Below are positions 1 to 10,968 of a stretch of 64,000 nt of DNA, piece by piece. Within the stretch, counting starts at the first letter, position 1. The number at the start of each line of letters is the position of its first letter. The notes under the pieces were generated by a model. That model ran no database searches, had not been told where the DNA came from, and saw only the letters and a program-made list of their open reading frames with translations. The DNA is from Elgaria multicarinata webbii. Taxonomy: Eukaryota; Chordata; Lepidosauria; Squamata; Anguidae. The position numbers were made by a program, and so were the translations under genes. The DNA is taken from assembly GCF_023053635.1 (NCBI RefSeq), contig NC_086183.1:34205501-34269500 (forward strand), written 5' to 3'.

Positions 1-159
1 ACAGCAGTGCTTTTATTCATTATGTCTTTATCCTGTAGTTTTTCGGTTCGCTTTACAATTTTTATTATTTATAAGAATATATTATTCTTTTAAACTGCTG
101 TGGCAGCCACTCCAGCTGGAAAGCAAGACAAAGGAAATGAGTAAGCAATGACTTACATG

Positions 160-418
160 GGATAACGGGCTCAAGTTAAAGGAAGCCAGATTCCAGCTGG
201 ACATCAGGAAAAACTTCCTGACTGTTAGAGCAGTGTGACAATGGAATCAGTTGCCTGGCGAGGTTGTGGGCTCTCCCACACTAGAGGCCTTCAAGAGGCA
301 GCTGGACAACCATCTGTCAGGGATGCTTTAGGGTGGATTCCTGCATTGAGCAGGGGGTTGGACTCGATGGCCTTGTAGGCCCCTTCCAGCTCTGCTATTC
401 TATGATTCTGATTCTATG
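160..418 (+). mobile_element. CR1 LINE, 3' end fragment
   Basis: The fragment carries the end of the CR1 ORF2 reading frame (similar to the C-terminus of other copies here, with residues like FLTVRAV and LPGEVVGS) and then the CR1 3' end. It finishes in the octamer-like tail ATTCTATG seen in bird and reptile CR1. It is 5'-truncated, as is usual for CR1. Confidence 0.85.
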
Positions 419-419
419 A

Positions 420-2846
420 CTTAGTAGAAACAGACTAAAGGCTCGTATAGGCCAGCATTCTGTCCCCAATAGCGGCACCATGTCAAACACTACCCAAAGC
501 CCACACGGTCTTGTCTTGCCTACGCACAGTGTCAAGTGTGTGACTTTCTCCCTGGTGGACATACATTGTGCCTGTGTACTCGGGTTGAGGCTTCGTTGCT
601 GACCTGAAGAAGCTGACGGAGGCGGAGAGGTTGGCGGAGGAGACCTTTGGGGACCTGACAGCAGCATCTCACACCCAATGTGGCAACTCCTCTGCGATCA
701 CTGAGAATGAGGCCTCAGGGGAGAAAGGCATCATGCAGCAGAAAAGGGAAATGACCCCTTAGGAGGGGGCCTTTCCTTGGAGGATGAACAGATTCCTCTT
801 TGTGGCAGTTTGGCAGGGGCAAAGAGAACCTGGTTTGTTACCTTGACTGCCTGGCGGCTTGCCTGCATGGTGCCATGTTTGCAGATGTCACACGTCCCCC
901 AGATAGCCTGGGAGCTACAGCTGGGTGGAGCAAACTTGTCTCTCCTGTGGGGTTACCTGGCATGTCTTCTACAACGGTATGCACAGAGGGCCTATGCCAC
1001 CCTTCCCCAATCTGATACCTTCCAGGCGTGTTGGACTACAAGTCCCAACATCCCCAGCCAGATATGCTGCCAGCGAACCTTGGCTTTCATTTAAAAGACA
1101 ATGCAAGCTTCTAATTAGGGAAGGGATGGTGCACAGAGGGAAAGGGCAATGCAAAGCTGCAGTGCTCCAGAAGCCACTCACTTTGGCTCTGGCCCCGCCC
1201 ACCATCAAATCTTCCCCTGCCCACCATTGGCTTCTGGTCCCAGACTGATCCCCCCCCCCCCCAAGAGCTCTTCCTAAGAAAAAGGCTCCTCCCTCTGGCG
1301 GGAAGTAAGTGGTTCCCTGATGCCCGAGTTCTTTTTATCTAAACCTGGGAGGTTGTGTAAACACAGCAGGCGCTCTGCCCCTAGTTCTCTGTGGCCCCCA
1401 AATTTAGAAGAGTGAAATATCAAAAGCTGGGTGGGGCGTCTCTCTCTACCCATCCCCTTGTTTTAGTCCATCGTTAGCAGAAATTATTAATTTTTGTGAA
1501 CCGCCCAGAGAGCTTCGGCTCTTGGGGCATATAGAAATGCAGTAAACAATAATAAATAAATAAAGATGCATGATAAGCAACTCTATGCAGATTCATTGGC
1601 GTCACAGAATCCATGGGGCGGGGGGGGGGGCTTTGCAGAGGAGCCTTCATGGCCCAAAGGAACGAGCGTTTGTATGGATCCCAAGGCAATTGCTTAATGG
1701 ATGAAGCCAAAGCTCCAACCACCTAGAAGAACAGTTTTCCGATCTGTCTCCTACTCCTAGGAATGGAAGCTGGGCTGGGATGTTTATTTTGTGTGTGCTC
1801 AGACGCAAGCCTTTTTCAGCTGGCCCTCAAGATGTGCACGTTATGAGACAGTAGATGCTGAGCACAGGCAAGAGGGGTAAGACTTGGCACAAATGGAGCC
1901 TGGCTCAGAGGGGCGGCACCTGGCCTCTTTCTCCCCCTGTTTGCATTGTGGGAGGGAAGGCGTGATCAACCCAGGGAGTTGGTGTCTAGTGCGTGTTACT
2001 CACTTGGCTGTGATAATGTTGGCTCTGCTCTTTGTGCCCGGTGGAAATCGGCCTCTTTCCCCACTCCATCATGGCATGAGTGAAATCGAAGGCTTGGGAT
2101 CCCATCATTCTCAATGGTGTAGCATAGCCGCTGCTTGCATGGCCCAAACGCTGCACCGCTGACTTCATCAGCCGCCCCTCTCAGGCTTCTCTCTTCCCTG
2201 TGACCTCAGCAGCAATGGCCACAGATAGTAGGGCAGAAATGGGTTTCCCCACCAGCAGTAGATCCTTGTTGTAATGCAAAGCATTTGGGGCTGGCTTGGT
2301 CTTGAATGGGGCAATGAAGACCTGCCCCACATGAAAACTCTGAAAACTAATCTGCTAATTTCCAGAGAATAATGTCCACCCTGGGGCTGAGAGCTCACAG
2401 TACAGCTGATCTGAATTACTTACGATATCATGCTATGTACAGTTGCTCTCTGGGGAGTGGAGAAGTACATGTGGGTATGATCAACACCTCTGCCTGCATT
2501 TTGGGACTATCCTTGGAAAATATCATCATGACTACCTGCACTTCAAAATTTACCATTGCACCACTGAATTCATTATGCTTATTATTGATTCCCAAAAAAC
2601 CCAATGGGAGGACCCATCTCCCCACTCACTTGCCCTGGCAAAGATCCTTTAAATCAGTTGAGTCAAGCAACCTCATAACTGTATTGATGCGCAGGAAGAA
2701 TGACTAGTCTATGATAACCAGTGGAGCAGGAATGTCTCTTCCATTGGCCAATAACAGGACAACAGAGTGGCCAATGAGAGTTCCTTTCTCCTCCCATTTG
2801 CTGTCTCCTGGGCGCCTCCTACAAAGGTAGATTCCATAGCAGCCAA
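420..2846. other. Intergenic region downstream of the SLC3A2-like gene
   Basis: I see no convincing exon on either strand. There is half of a hAT MITE at about 1015-1075 (GTGTTGGACTACAAGTCCC) and a LINE/SINE-type 3' tail with AATAAATAAATAA at 1490-1562. Short runs of C (1250-1262) and G (1618-1630) occur. I could not identify a polyadenylation signal for the minus-strand gene that ends at 2847. Confidence 0.5.
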
Positions 2847-3450
2847 TCACGGTCTGTATCCTCTGGGCACTTGGAGGAGGACAGCCTGGTGTGGCATCAG
2901 CCTTACAAGCACCAGACTGATTTCTTTCTGCGGCTCCGGGTAGGTGCTGAACAGCACCTTGGCGGGGGCGGGGATACTGAGCTGATTCAGGTTGAGCTGG
3001 CAGGGTCGTGAGCCCAGATTCAGGAACACCAGAATGTCAGAGCAGGAGCCGGGGCGAAGATAAGCAAAGATGTCCTCAGAGTGGTCAGCCAGAGGCAGAG
3101 AGACAAAGTCCACACCGCGTAAGGCAAATGAGTTTGCACGCAGGGCCAGAAGGGAGCGGTACAGGTTCGCTAGTGGATGCCCATTGGAGCTTCCTTTCTG
3201 CAAGAGAGAGGGAGGGAGACCCGCAGCAGGAAATGAAATTGCTCTTCTCCACCAAGAAAGATTGCTTCCACACTAACAATTTAAACTATCCTTTAGTCAA
3301 CCACTTTTTATGGATCATGAGCGGGGAGGGGCACGCAAGTTGTCTTGGAGCAAGCCTTATCCATTTCAATGGGGCTTGCAGGGGTGGATGGCATGGATTG
3401 TGCCCATGGCCCATAGTGTGAGGCTTGGGCTCATTGCCCTGGGGAAGATC

Positions 3451-3514
<64 letters not shown>

Positions 3515-6500
3515 TAGTTACCCACCCCTCCCTCTGGATCGAGGCAGGGTACAACACAAATAAAAACACCATAAAATACATACAACTAATTCAAACGTTT
3601 AAAACCAGTGCATCATTAAAAGCAGCACACCATTAAAAAGGCATCTTAAAATTCAACTGGGTCGGCCTGCCGGAAGAGATCGGTCTTTATGGCTATCTTA
3701 AATTCTGGAAGATCAAGTGGTGAATCAAAACTTTGCCTACAGTTCTTCCACTGTATCATGATTACATTCAAAGTGGGCTTGAAAAAACCAACAAAGAAAT
3801 GTAATAATAAATAAATAAAACCCTGAGTGTTCATTAAACTCAAAATCAGATGTCAAAATGACAGAGTTCAGTTCAGGGTCTACATCTGAACCTTCCCACC
3901 AAATACAAGCTGCAACGGAAGTTTTGAGGGGCTAAATCAGAGGTGCAGCTTTTCCCAACCATTGATTCTTTGGTGGTTTTCTGGCTTTTGCGTAGCCTCC
4001 CTGCCCTGCCCCCCACCCTGCGCTTTCTAAAATGCCTCTTCTAAGGCTTCCTTACTGGCAGTAAGAGTGTGATGCTGAAATATGCTGGCATTTGAGGGCC
4101 CTTGACTTTTGCCTTTGGCCCCCATCCCTTGACTGGAGTGCGACCCCCGGAGAACCCCTTGAAAATTAAATCCGGCGCTGGGCTGAAAGACATTCAACAT
4201 CTACTTCTGCCCTTTCCTAGTAAGGGTTATAAGTGAAGAGCTTGACTTCCTCCCTGCAATTCATAGAATCATAGAATCATAGAATAGCAGAGTTGGAAGG
4301 AGCCTACAAGGCCATCGAGTCGAACCCCTTGCTCAATGCAGGAATCCACCCTAAAGCATCCCTGACAGATGGCTGTCCAGCTGCTTCTTGAATGCCTCCA
4401 GTGTGGTAGAACCCACAACCTCCCTAGGTAACTGGTTCCATTGCCGTACTGCTCTAACAGTCAGGAACATTTTCCTGATGTCCAGCTGGAATCTGGCTTC
4501 CTTTAACTTGAGCCCGTTATTCCGTGTCCTGCACTCTGGGAGGATCAAGAAGAGATCCTGGCCCTCCTCTGTGGGACAACCTTTCAAGTATTTGAAGAGT
4601 GCTATCCTGTCTCCCCTCAATCTTCTCTTCTCCAGGCTAAACATGCCCAGTTCTTTCAGTCTCTCCTCCTAGGTCTTTGTTTCCAGATCCCTGTTCATCC
4701 TGGTTGCCCTCCTCTGAACACGCTCCAGCTTGTCTGCATCCTTCTTGAATTGTGGAGCCCAGAACTGGATGCAATACTCTAGATGAGGCCTAATCAGGGC
4801 TGAATAGAGAGGAACCAGTACCCCACGTGATTCTTTCCCTCCTTTGCCTTTAGACCACTGAAAATATTCTACTTGAAACTAAAACCTAAAAGAAGAGCAA
4901 AGGTGAGGCAGGACAGGCACTGAGGGGGAGAGATGCAAACTGAAATGCTTTTTGTCTCACCGTCAGCTCGTTGTCCAATGGAACTGGAGACCCAGCTCCA
5001 CCTTGCAACAGTGGGACTCCTGGAAGGCTGAGCAGTAGCACCCCAAGCATCTCCCCCAAATCAGCGACCAACGGGAGCCCCCTGGGCACCTGGAAGAGAG
5101 TCAACCAGGATTACAGATTGAGACATTTCATCTTCCTGTCTCCATAAAGTATTGATGATCTGCATTCTGCAAAATGTTGTTGTTTCTCAGCACAGAGGTT
5201 GCATCCTGATATCTGCACCGTGGGCAACAGTCATGAAAATGGATCTGGGCCCTGCAACACTCCAGGTACCAGAGCAGGGAGCAGGGTAGTCTGGCTTCTA
5301 CTCCCTGTGGCCTCCAGTTCACCTGAATCCACTTCCAGAAGGGCAGCTGCATTGAGCTTCCACAGCAAAACCCAGCAAAGGCTCTTTTGGTTCTTTAAAG
5401 ACTAACAAATGTTTATGGGCATAAAAAAGCTGCTGTAGGCTAGGGTCCGCTACATAATATGCATGAAATATTATCTTAAATTGTTGCTTTCCCTCCCTCC
5501 CTCCCTCTCGCTCTCACACACACATGCACGCACACGCACGCATGCACGCACACCTAGCGTTGATCTTGGGGGAACTGTAAACAGGTCAGACGGAAATGAA
5601 ATGCAGAAAGAAAAGCGTGTCAACAATGCTCTTAAAAGTGGCCATTCACATACTGTTTGTGCGTGTCAGCATGGCCAATGGCTAGGAATGATGGGAGTTG
5701 CAGTCCAACACATCTGGAGGGCCCCACGTTGGGGAAATACATACCTGCAACTTAGGATAAAACCTCAAGCATCTGGTGAAGCAGGCTCTTTGCCATAATA
5801 ACAAACTCGTTAGTCTTTCAGGTGCCACAGGACCCTTTGCTGAGTTCACCTCAAGGGCTCCTTCCCTCCCTCCCTCCCTCCCCCCCTCCCTCCCTCCCCA
5901 AAATTTCAGGGTGCTCCCTCACTGCAACAGCCAGGCCCTCGGAGAAAACCAGAGCGGGATGTTACTGGGCAACTTGCACCACAGCAAGTGAAGACTCCGG
6001 GGCTACCGAGGTGATTCACCAAATACCAGCACCGCCCTCCCTCACCATCCAGCCAGGCCACGGTGTCCCCGGATGCCTCAAGGTGCCCTCCTCCACCCGC
6101 TGTGCCAGCGCCTGGGCACTCAGGTTGCTCTCCACTTCCAGCAGATGGCAGGCGAGGATGACATTGCTGGGCACCCAGCGAGAAATGTTGCAGCTTTGGC
6201 TCTTGTCCAAGACAATCAAGACCCTGGAAGAGATTTACAGGAACTAAAAGGTCAGCTTCAAACCTTTACGGTTGGAAATTCTCTCCAGTCTCGATGCCCC
6301 GGACCTGCCTGCATCCCCCAATACCGCCACTAGGGGTCCTCGCAGCCCGTGGGCTACGGAGGTGGGGCTGGGAAAGGGGGAATTTGGGAAGCTCAGAAAG
6401 CCCCCCCCCTCCAGCCCCCAAAGTTCACCCCACACTGACCTTTCCTCACCCCGATCTGTCTGCATCTCACTGTCCAGCTCACTCCAGGCATTCAGGACCT

Positions 6501-9500
6501 GTAATCAGATTCCACATACGCAACTTGACATCCCACATATTCCGGGTCAACTAATCCAGAATAACTAATACGCTTCCACCTGGGTGTTTATCGTAGCATA
6601 GTCTCCATGCCTCGTTCGCTCACATTTTGCTGGGGTTCCACATGCCGTCACCATCCTTCCACGATCCTTGCGCGTTTCCCCACCCACAGCAACAATGTCA
6701 AGCCCAGGAAAAGTGCAAGATGTCTCTCGACAGGGTGGAGAATCAATTGCATTTCAGCTTTTAGCTTCCAGCAGCAGAACAGCAATGACTTATCTGTCAC
6801 TGCACCGACCCACCTGCCTGGAAACAGGCCTAGTCCCACGTTCTCAGCCAACCACATGCGCCCCGGAATCTTCAACTAAAATTTAAATGTGCATTTAATG
6901 GGGGCATTTAAAAAGTTCACACTCATATGAGGCAGGATAAAGGTTAAAGGTTGTTTAGCAATTCTGGTTAAGTCATCCTAAATCTGGAATGTGGAATTGG
7001 AGGCCTCTATGTTGACATTTAGACTGTAAACTGCTTTTGGGGGGTGGGAATCTGTTACTCTGTAAAACAATTTATTTATTTATTTATTTCATTTCATTTC
7101 ATTTCATTCCATTTCATTTCTATACCGCCCAATAGTCTGAGCTCTCTGGGCAGTTCACAAAAATTAAAACCATTCAAAGTATAAAACAACAGTATAAAAC
7201 CATAATATAAAATACAATATAAAAGCTCAACAAGATGAAAACAGCAGCAATGCAAAATTACAAATTTAAAACACCAAGTTAAAATTTATTTATAGACTGT
7301 TAAAATGCTGGAAGAATAAAAAGGTCTTCACCTGGCGTCTAAAAGCATATAATGTAGGTGCCAAGTGAACCTCCTTAGGGAGCTCATTCCACAGCTGGGG
7401 TGCCACAGCAGAGAAGGCCCTGCTCCTGGTAGCCACCTGCCTCACTTCCTTTGGCAGGGGCTCACGGAGAAGGACCCCTGAGGATGACCTTAGGGTCTGG
7501 GCAGGTACATACGGGAGGAGGCGTTCCTTCAGGTAGCCTGGCCCCAAGCCGTTTAGGGCTTTAAATGTTAATACCAGCAAAGCTCCCAATAAACCTGGCT
7601 ATAGGGAACCTACCTACCCCCCTGCTCTGAAGTTGCCACAGCCATTGCCAATTTGATTTTGGAATACACACACACATCACTTCCCCCAGAGAGGGCACAC
7701 TTACCGCATCCAGGAGCCAGGCAGGGTCTTTTGGCACTAAAAATCCATGAACGCCTTGTGCCTGCCAGAACTGCATCGCCCCCTGCATTGCATGGTGGGA
7801 AAGATGGGGACGGGGTGGGGGGGAGGGAGGGCAGCTTAATTTGGCTGCAGTAATCCTAGGCAGACTTACTTGGCAGCAAGCCTCCTTGAACACAGTTGGG
7901 CTTCCTTCTATGTGCGTAAACACGCACATAGGACTACCCCGCATGAAAGAGATCACACCAGAACCAGCCAGCGTAGGGTGGCCAGATGCTCCTGCACCTT
8001 GTGCCAAAGTGTGTGTGTGTGTGGCAGAATGACCCATTGTTACAGGACTATTCAAGGTGCAGGTGTCCATTCCTCTTTGGCATCTGGTCGCCATCACCAC
8101 AGGATATGTCTAGTCCTATGAGCAGGACCTATTTTGAGCCCAGTCTGATTTCTGGATCAAGTACAGGGTGCCTCTGAGCATGTGGAGAATTCCCCACTTT
8201 GCACCAAAAGCTGTGAATTCCAAGCAAATGTAAGCTTGGGTCACTTTCCTTTGCAAAATTGAGCAGGCAAATACCAATAGGCTGAAAAGAAAGAAAAAAG
8301 AAATCTCGTTTCCCTCACCACCACCAAATAGAGGAAGGGCTGAGGGAAAGAAGAAGAAGAAGAAGAAGAGGAGGAGGAGGAGGAGGAGGAGGAGGAGGAG
8401 GAGGAGGAGGTAGTAGTAGTTGTTGTTTTTATTATTTGTTTTATTGTCCCCCGTGCTGGCTGGCCTTTCCCCTCCCTGCCTGTTTGTTACTGTGATTTTA
8501 GAATGTGAGCCATATGGCAGGGAGTTTTGTATTTTGTTTTATTTTGTTCTGTACAGCACCATGAAAATTGATGGCGCTATATAAATAAATATTATTAATA
8601 ATATTAATACTAATAATAAGAAGCCACCTTGAGATGCTGGTCTGTTTGGTTGTCCTCAAGAATACGGTCCAGGTTCTCTTCCAAGGTTGGGAGTTCAAGC
8701 AGGATTCGGACCCCTGGATGGTCGGACAGGGTGGGGGGTGGATTGGATTGGGAAAAGCCAGGAGAAGGCAGCTGAAGCACCTTGGAGAGCGCCTTTAGAG
8801 CGCTGACTGAAACCCGGAATGGATTCACCACCACCCTGACCAGAGCCACTGGCCTCCCCTAGTTCCAGTGAGGACCCAAGCCCACCCTCTGCCTCCGATG
8901 AGGGACGGCCTGGCCTTCTGCAGCATGCTGGATGGGAGATGCCCACTGGTTTGGATGACTTTAAAAAAAGAATCACACATATTCATGGAGTTGGAGGAAG
9001 AGAGGTCCTTGGGTGGCTAAACAGAGCCTCTCATGGTCAGAAGCACACCAGGTTCTGGGGAGTGGTTTGGGCTGCTGCAGGGCCCAGCCCTTGCTCCAGG
9101 TAGCCCTTTCCAGTCACCTGCTACCCGAGAGCTTTTACAACTGGGGATTGATCCTGGATGCTCAGCCTCTGAAGCAGCTGCTCTGTGCCTGCTGAGCCAC
9201 CCCCACCCCCGCCCAAGGGCTCCTCATCGGGCTAGACGCTAGAGCAATGCCGTCCTCGTACCTCTCTTGCGCCCATCGTTTGCCAGCGCTTGCAGCTGTT
9301 CCAGGGAGCCGTGGGCAGGCAGCAGGCTGCTCAGATTGGCAAGGTCTCCCTCGAGGATGGGGCCCAGCACCAGGGCCTGGATGGATAAGCCCAGGAGCTG
9401 GTCTAGCTGACAACTCACACCTAGCAGGAGGGAAGGGGAGAACCTTGGGAGGATCACCACACCAGGCAGGTTTACAGCGCATCCATCAGCTCACCATGAT

Positions 9501-10064
9501 CTGGTTGAGCTCATTGCCGGAAAAAGGAAACGTCTTGAAACTGTTTTCACTCTGGAAAACTCACACCCATCTAATGTTCTGTCCCCAATCAATCTTCCAG
9601 GTGTGGACTGGAGGATGCTGGGAGTTGTAGTCCAACAGATCTGGAGGACACTAGAATGGGGAAGGTTGGCCTAGGTTGGGGGAACAGCTTTTGATGGGTA
9701 CCTGCAACGGGGTCACTCCCCTCCTCCCACTCTTACCTGCAAGGTCTCCGTATCCATCACCATTGGAGTCGGGGAAAGAGGTGGGCGGCAGGCGGTAGAA
9801 GGAGGACTTTTGCCACCAGGCCAGGGGTGGCCGTGGCCGTGGCATCCTCAGCAGGAGAAGGATGGCCATGCTGAGCATGCAGGCAAAGACCACCCCCAGG
9901 AGGTAGAGCAAGGCCTTGCGAAGCCCTGGCCAGGGCGCGGTGCTCGCCTGCTGCACCACCTCCTCCTGGGTCAGGTAGGTGGTGCTGGGCGCTGCTGGGC
10001 TCAGCAAGGGCAGGTGCTCGCTGGGCACCTGGGAGACGATGGCCGTGTCTTCGACTTTGCCCAT
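2847..10064 (-). CDS. SLC3A2-like (4F2hc-type) type II membrane glycoprotein, 8 coding exons
   Basis: Coding exons on the minus strand are 9737-10064, 9262-9420, 8628-8713, 7705-7782, 6450-6498, 6046-6223, 4961-5089 and 2847-3197. All have AG acceptors and GT donors. They encode about 452 residues: a short cytosolic tail, one membrane segment (about 51-72, [19 protein letters not shown]), then [10 protein letters not shown] and [12 protein letters not shown], the start of the amylase-like ectodomain of SLC3 proteins. Later exons match 4F2hc in order ([35 protein letters not shown], and the C-terminal beta domain [10 protein letters not shown]). Known 4F2hc escorts SLC7 light chains to the plasma membrane. 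Oddities: the light-chain cysteine after the membrane segment is replaced ([12 protein letters not shown]). The segment between LDNELT and KGSSNG is about 35 residues shorter than in human 4F2hc. The 6450-6498 to 6046-6223 junction is one base out of phase, which suggests an assembly error or a disabling change. The ATG at 10064 has a good context (ACAATGG), and an acceptor at 10088 implies an upstream noncoding exon. A sorting motif EHLPLL lies at residues 16-21. Confidence 0.9.
3451..3514. repeat. (AAT)n microsatellite
   Basis: About 21 uninterrupted AAT units lie in the last intron of the SLC3A2-like gene. They form the A-rich tail of the minus-strand LINE fragment that follows. Confidence 0.95.
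3515..3700 (-). mobile_element. LINE 3' fragment, minus strand
   Basis: The sequence resembles the 7066-7590 element (the [13 protein letters not shown] ending of a LINE ORF2-type frame followed by an A-rich tail in the 3451-3514 repeat). The exact family is not certain. Confidence 0.5.
4262..4832 (-). mobile_element. CR1 LINE, 5'-truncated
   Basis: In minus orientation this shows the CR1 ORF2 C-terminal frame ([44 protein letters not shown]) and ends with the repeated octamer CATAGAAT at 4262-4285. It begins in the region CCAAATCACGTG...TACTGGTTCCTCTCTATTC. It lies in the last intron of the SLC3A2-like gene. Confidence 0.9.
5375..5465 (-). mobile_element. Penelope-like element terminal remnant
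   Basis: Read on the minus strand, the segment contains ATTTGTTAGTCTTTAAAG preceded by TTATGCCC. This is the pattern that follows the hammerhead-ribozyme-like core in Penelope-type terminal repeats of reptiles as I remember them. The core is degenerate. The assignment is by pattern memory and needs a library search. Confidence 0.4.
5488..5555. repeat. CCCT and CA-type simple repeats
   Basis: A CCCT run at 5490-5507 passes into a CACACGCACGCATGCACGCA tract. It is intronic. Confidence 0.8.
5768..5855 (+). mobile_element. Penelope-like element terminal remnant
   Basis: The order GCATCTGGTGAAG, then a short stem-like stretch, then CGTTAGTCTTTCAGGTGCC and ACAGGACCC matches the terminal repeat also seen at 38036-38140. 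It is a second degenerate copy in the same intron, in the opposite orientation to 5375-5465. A CCCT run follows at 5862-5896. Confidence 0.45.
7066..7590 (-). mobile_element. LINE fragment (CR1/L2-related), ORF2 C-terminus and 3' tail
   Basis: The minus-strand frame reads [19 protein letters not shown] ... [18 protein letters not shown], the end of a CR1/L2-group LINE reverse-transcriptase ORF. It is followed by CCGCCCAGAGAGCT-like sequence and an AAATAAATAAAT tail at 7066-7090. The family cannot be named exactly. It is intronic in the SLC3A2-like gene. Confidence 0.75.
8350..8410. repeat. (AAG)n/(AGG)n purine microsatellite
   Basis: AAG units pass into about 13 AGG units, giving a purine-only strand within the intron. 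Confidence 0.95.
8490..8620 (+). mobile_element. LINE-type 3' tail (ACAGCACCATG family)
   Basis: TACAGCACCATGAAAATTGA then GGCGCTATATAAATAAAT is a tail shared with 31735-31927, 22905-23010 (minus) and 57470-57495 (minus). The recurring end suggests one LINE or SINE family, which I cannot name. Confidence 0.55.
9605..9675. mobile_element. hAT-type MITE, half copy
   Basis: GATGCTGGGAGTTGTAGTCC followed by AACAGATCTGGAGGACAC and GGGGAAGGTTGGCC is one arm of the short palindromic family found intact at 19956-20090. Confidence 0.55.
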
Positions 10065-10110
10065 TGTCCACTCTTCTGTGCACAAAGCTGTAGGGAGGGG
10101 AGGAGAAGAC

Positions 10111-10147
10111 ACACACACACGTGCGCACGCACACACACACACACACA
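10111..10147. repeat. (AC)n microsatellite
   Basis: An interrupted AC tract lies just upstream of the first coding exon of the SLC3A2-like gene. Confidence 0.9.
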
Positions 10148-10545
10148 GAGCATAATTCCTGACACTGAGTAAGAAACACACACAAAAGCAGCCGCCCTCT
10201 CCACTTCAGTCTCTACTCCGAGGCTCAGGGATTGCCAACATAACAGAGCAACTCTGAGCATGGCCAGAGTTCATTTCTATCACCAGAGTCGCAGCCACCC
10301 AACTGCAGATTGAGCAGGTTGTTTCCAATTGGAAAATGGCACACAGACCTCTTTAAGAGACTTGGCCTGAAAAGCAGTGTCCGTAATACATAAATGCATT
10401 CAAGAATGTCTGGACCTTCGTGAGCGCAATACAGTGGGAAGTTCTCCTGCACAAGCTCTGCTTAATCGAACGGGAGCTACTGTACCAGAACACAAACGCC
10501 CCCATATATTGCCTCATTGTTTCTGCTGCAAAGCCAGCTGTCTTA

Positions 10546-10968
10546 TCATAGAATCATAGAATCATAGAACAGCAGAGTTGGAAGGGACCTACAAGGCCAT
10601 GGAGTCCAACCCCCTGCGCAATGCAGGAATCCACCCTAAAGCATCCCTGACAGATGGTTGTCCAGCTGCCTCTTGAATGCCTCAAGTGTGGGAGAGCCCA
10701 CAACCTCCCTAGGTAACTGATTCCATTGTCGTACTGCTCTAACAGTCAGGAAGTTTTTCCTGATGTCCAGCCAGAATCTGGCTTCCTTTAACTTGAGCCC
10801 GTTATTCCGTGTCCTGCACTCTGGGAGGATCGAGAAGAGATCCTGGCCCTCCTCTGTGTGACAACCTTTGAAGTATTTGAAGAGTGCTCTCATGTCTCCC
10901 CTCAATCTTCTCTTCTCCAGGCTAAACATGCCCAGATGTTTCAGTCTCTCTTCATAGGGCTTTGACAT
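10546..10968 (-). mobile_element. CR1 LINE, 5'-truncated
   Basis: This is the same family as 4262-4832. The octamer CATAGAAT is repeated at 10546-10568, and upstream on the minus strand is the ORF2 end ([20 protein letters not shown] ... [12 protein letters not shown]). Confidence 0.9.

Noticed and set aside
3310-3636. Poly-Asn or poly-Leu/Ile frames over 3451-3514
   Set aside because: These are translations of the (AAT)n microsatellite.
7290-7589. 99-codon minus-strand frame ([17 protein letters not shown]) as a gene
   Set aside because: It is the end of a LINE reverse-transcriptase frame with a repeat tail.
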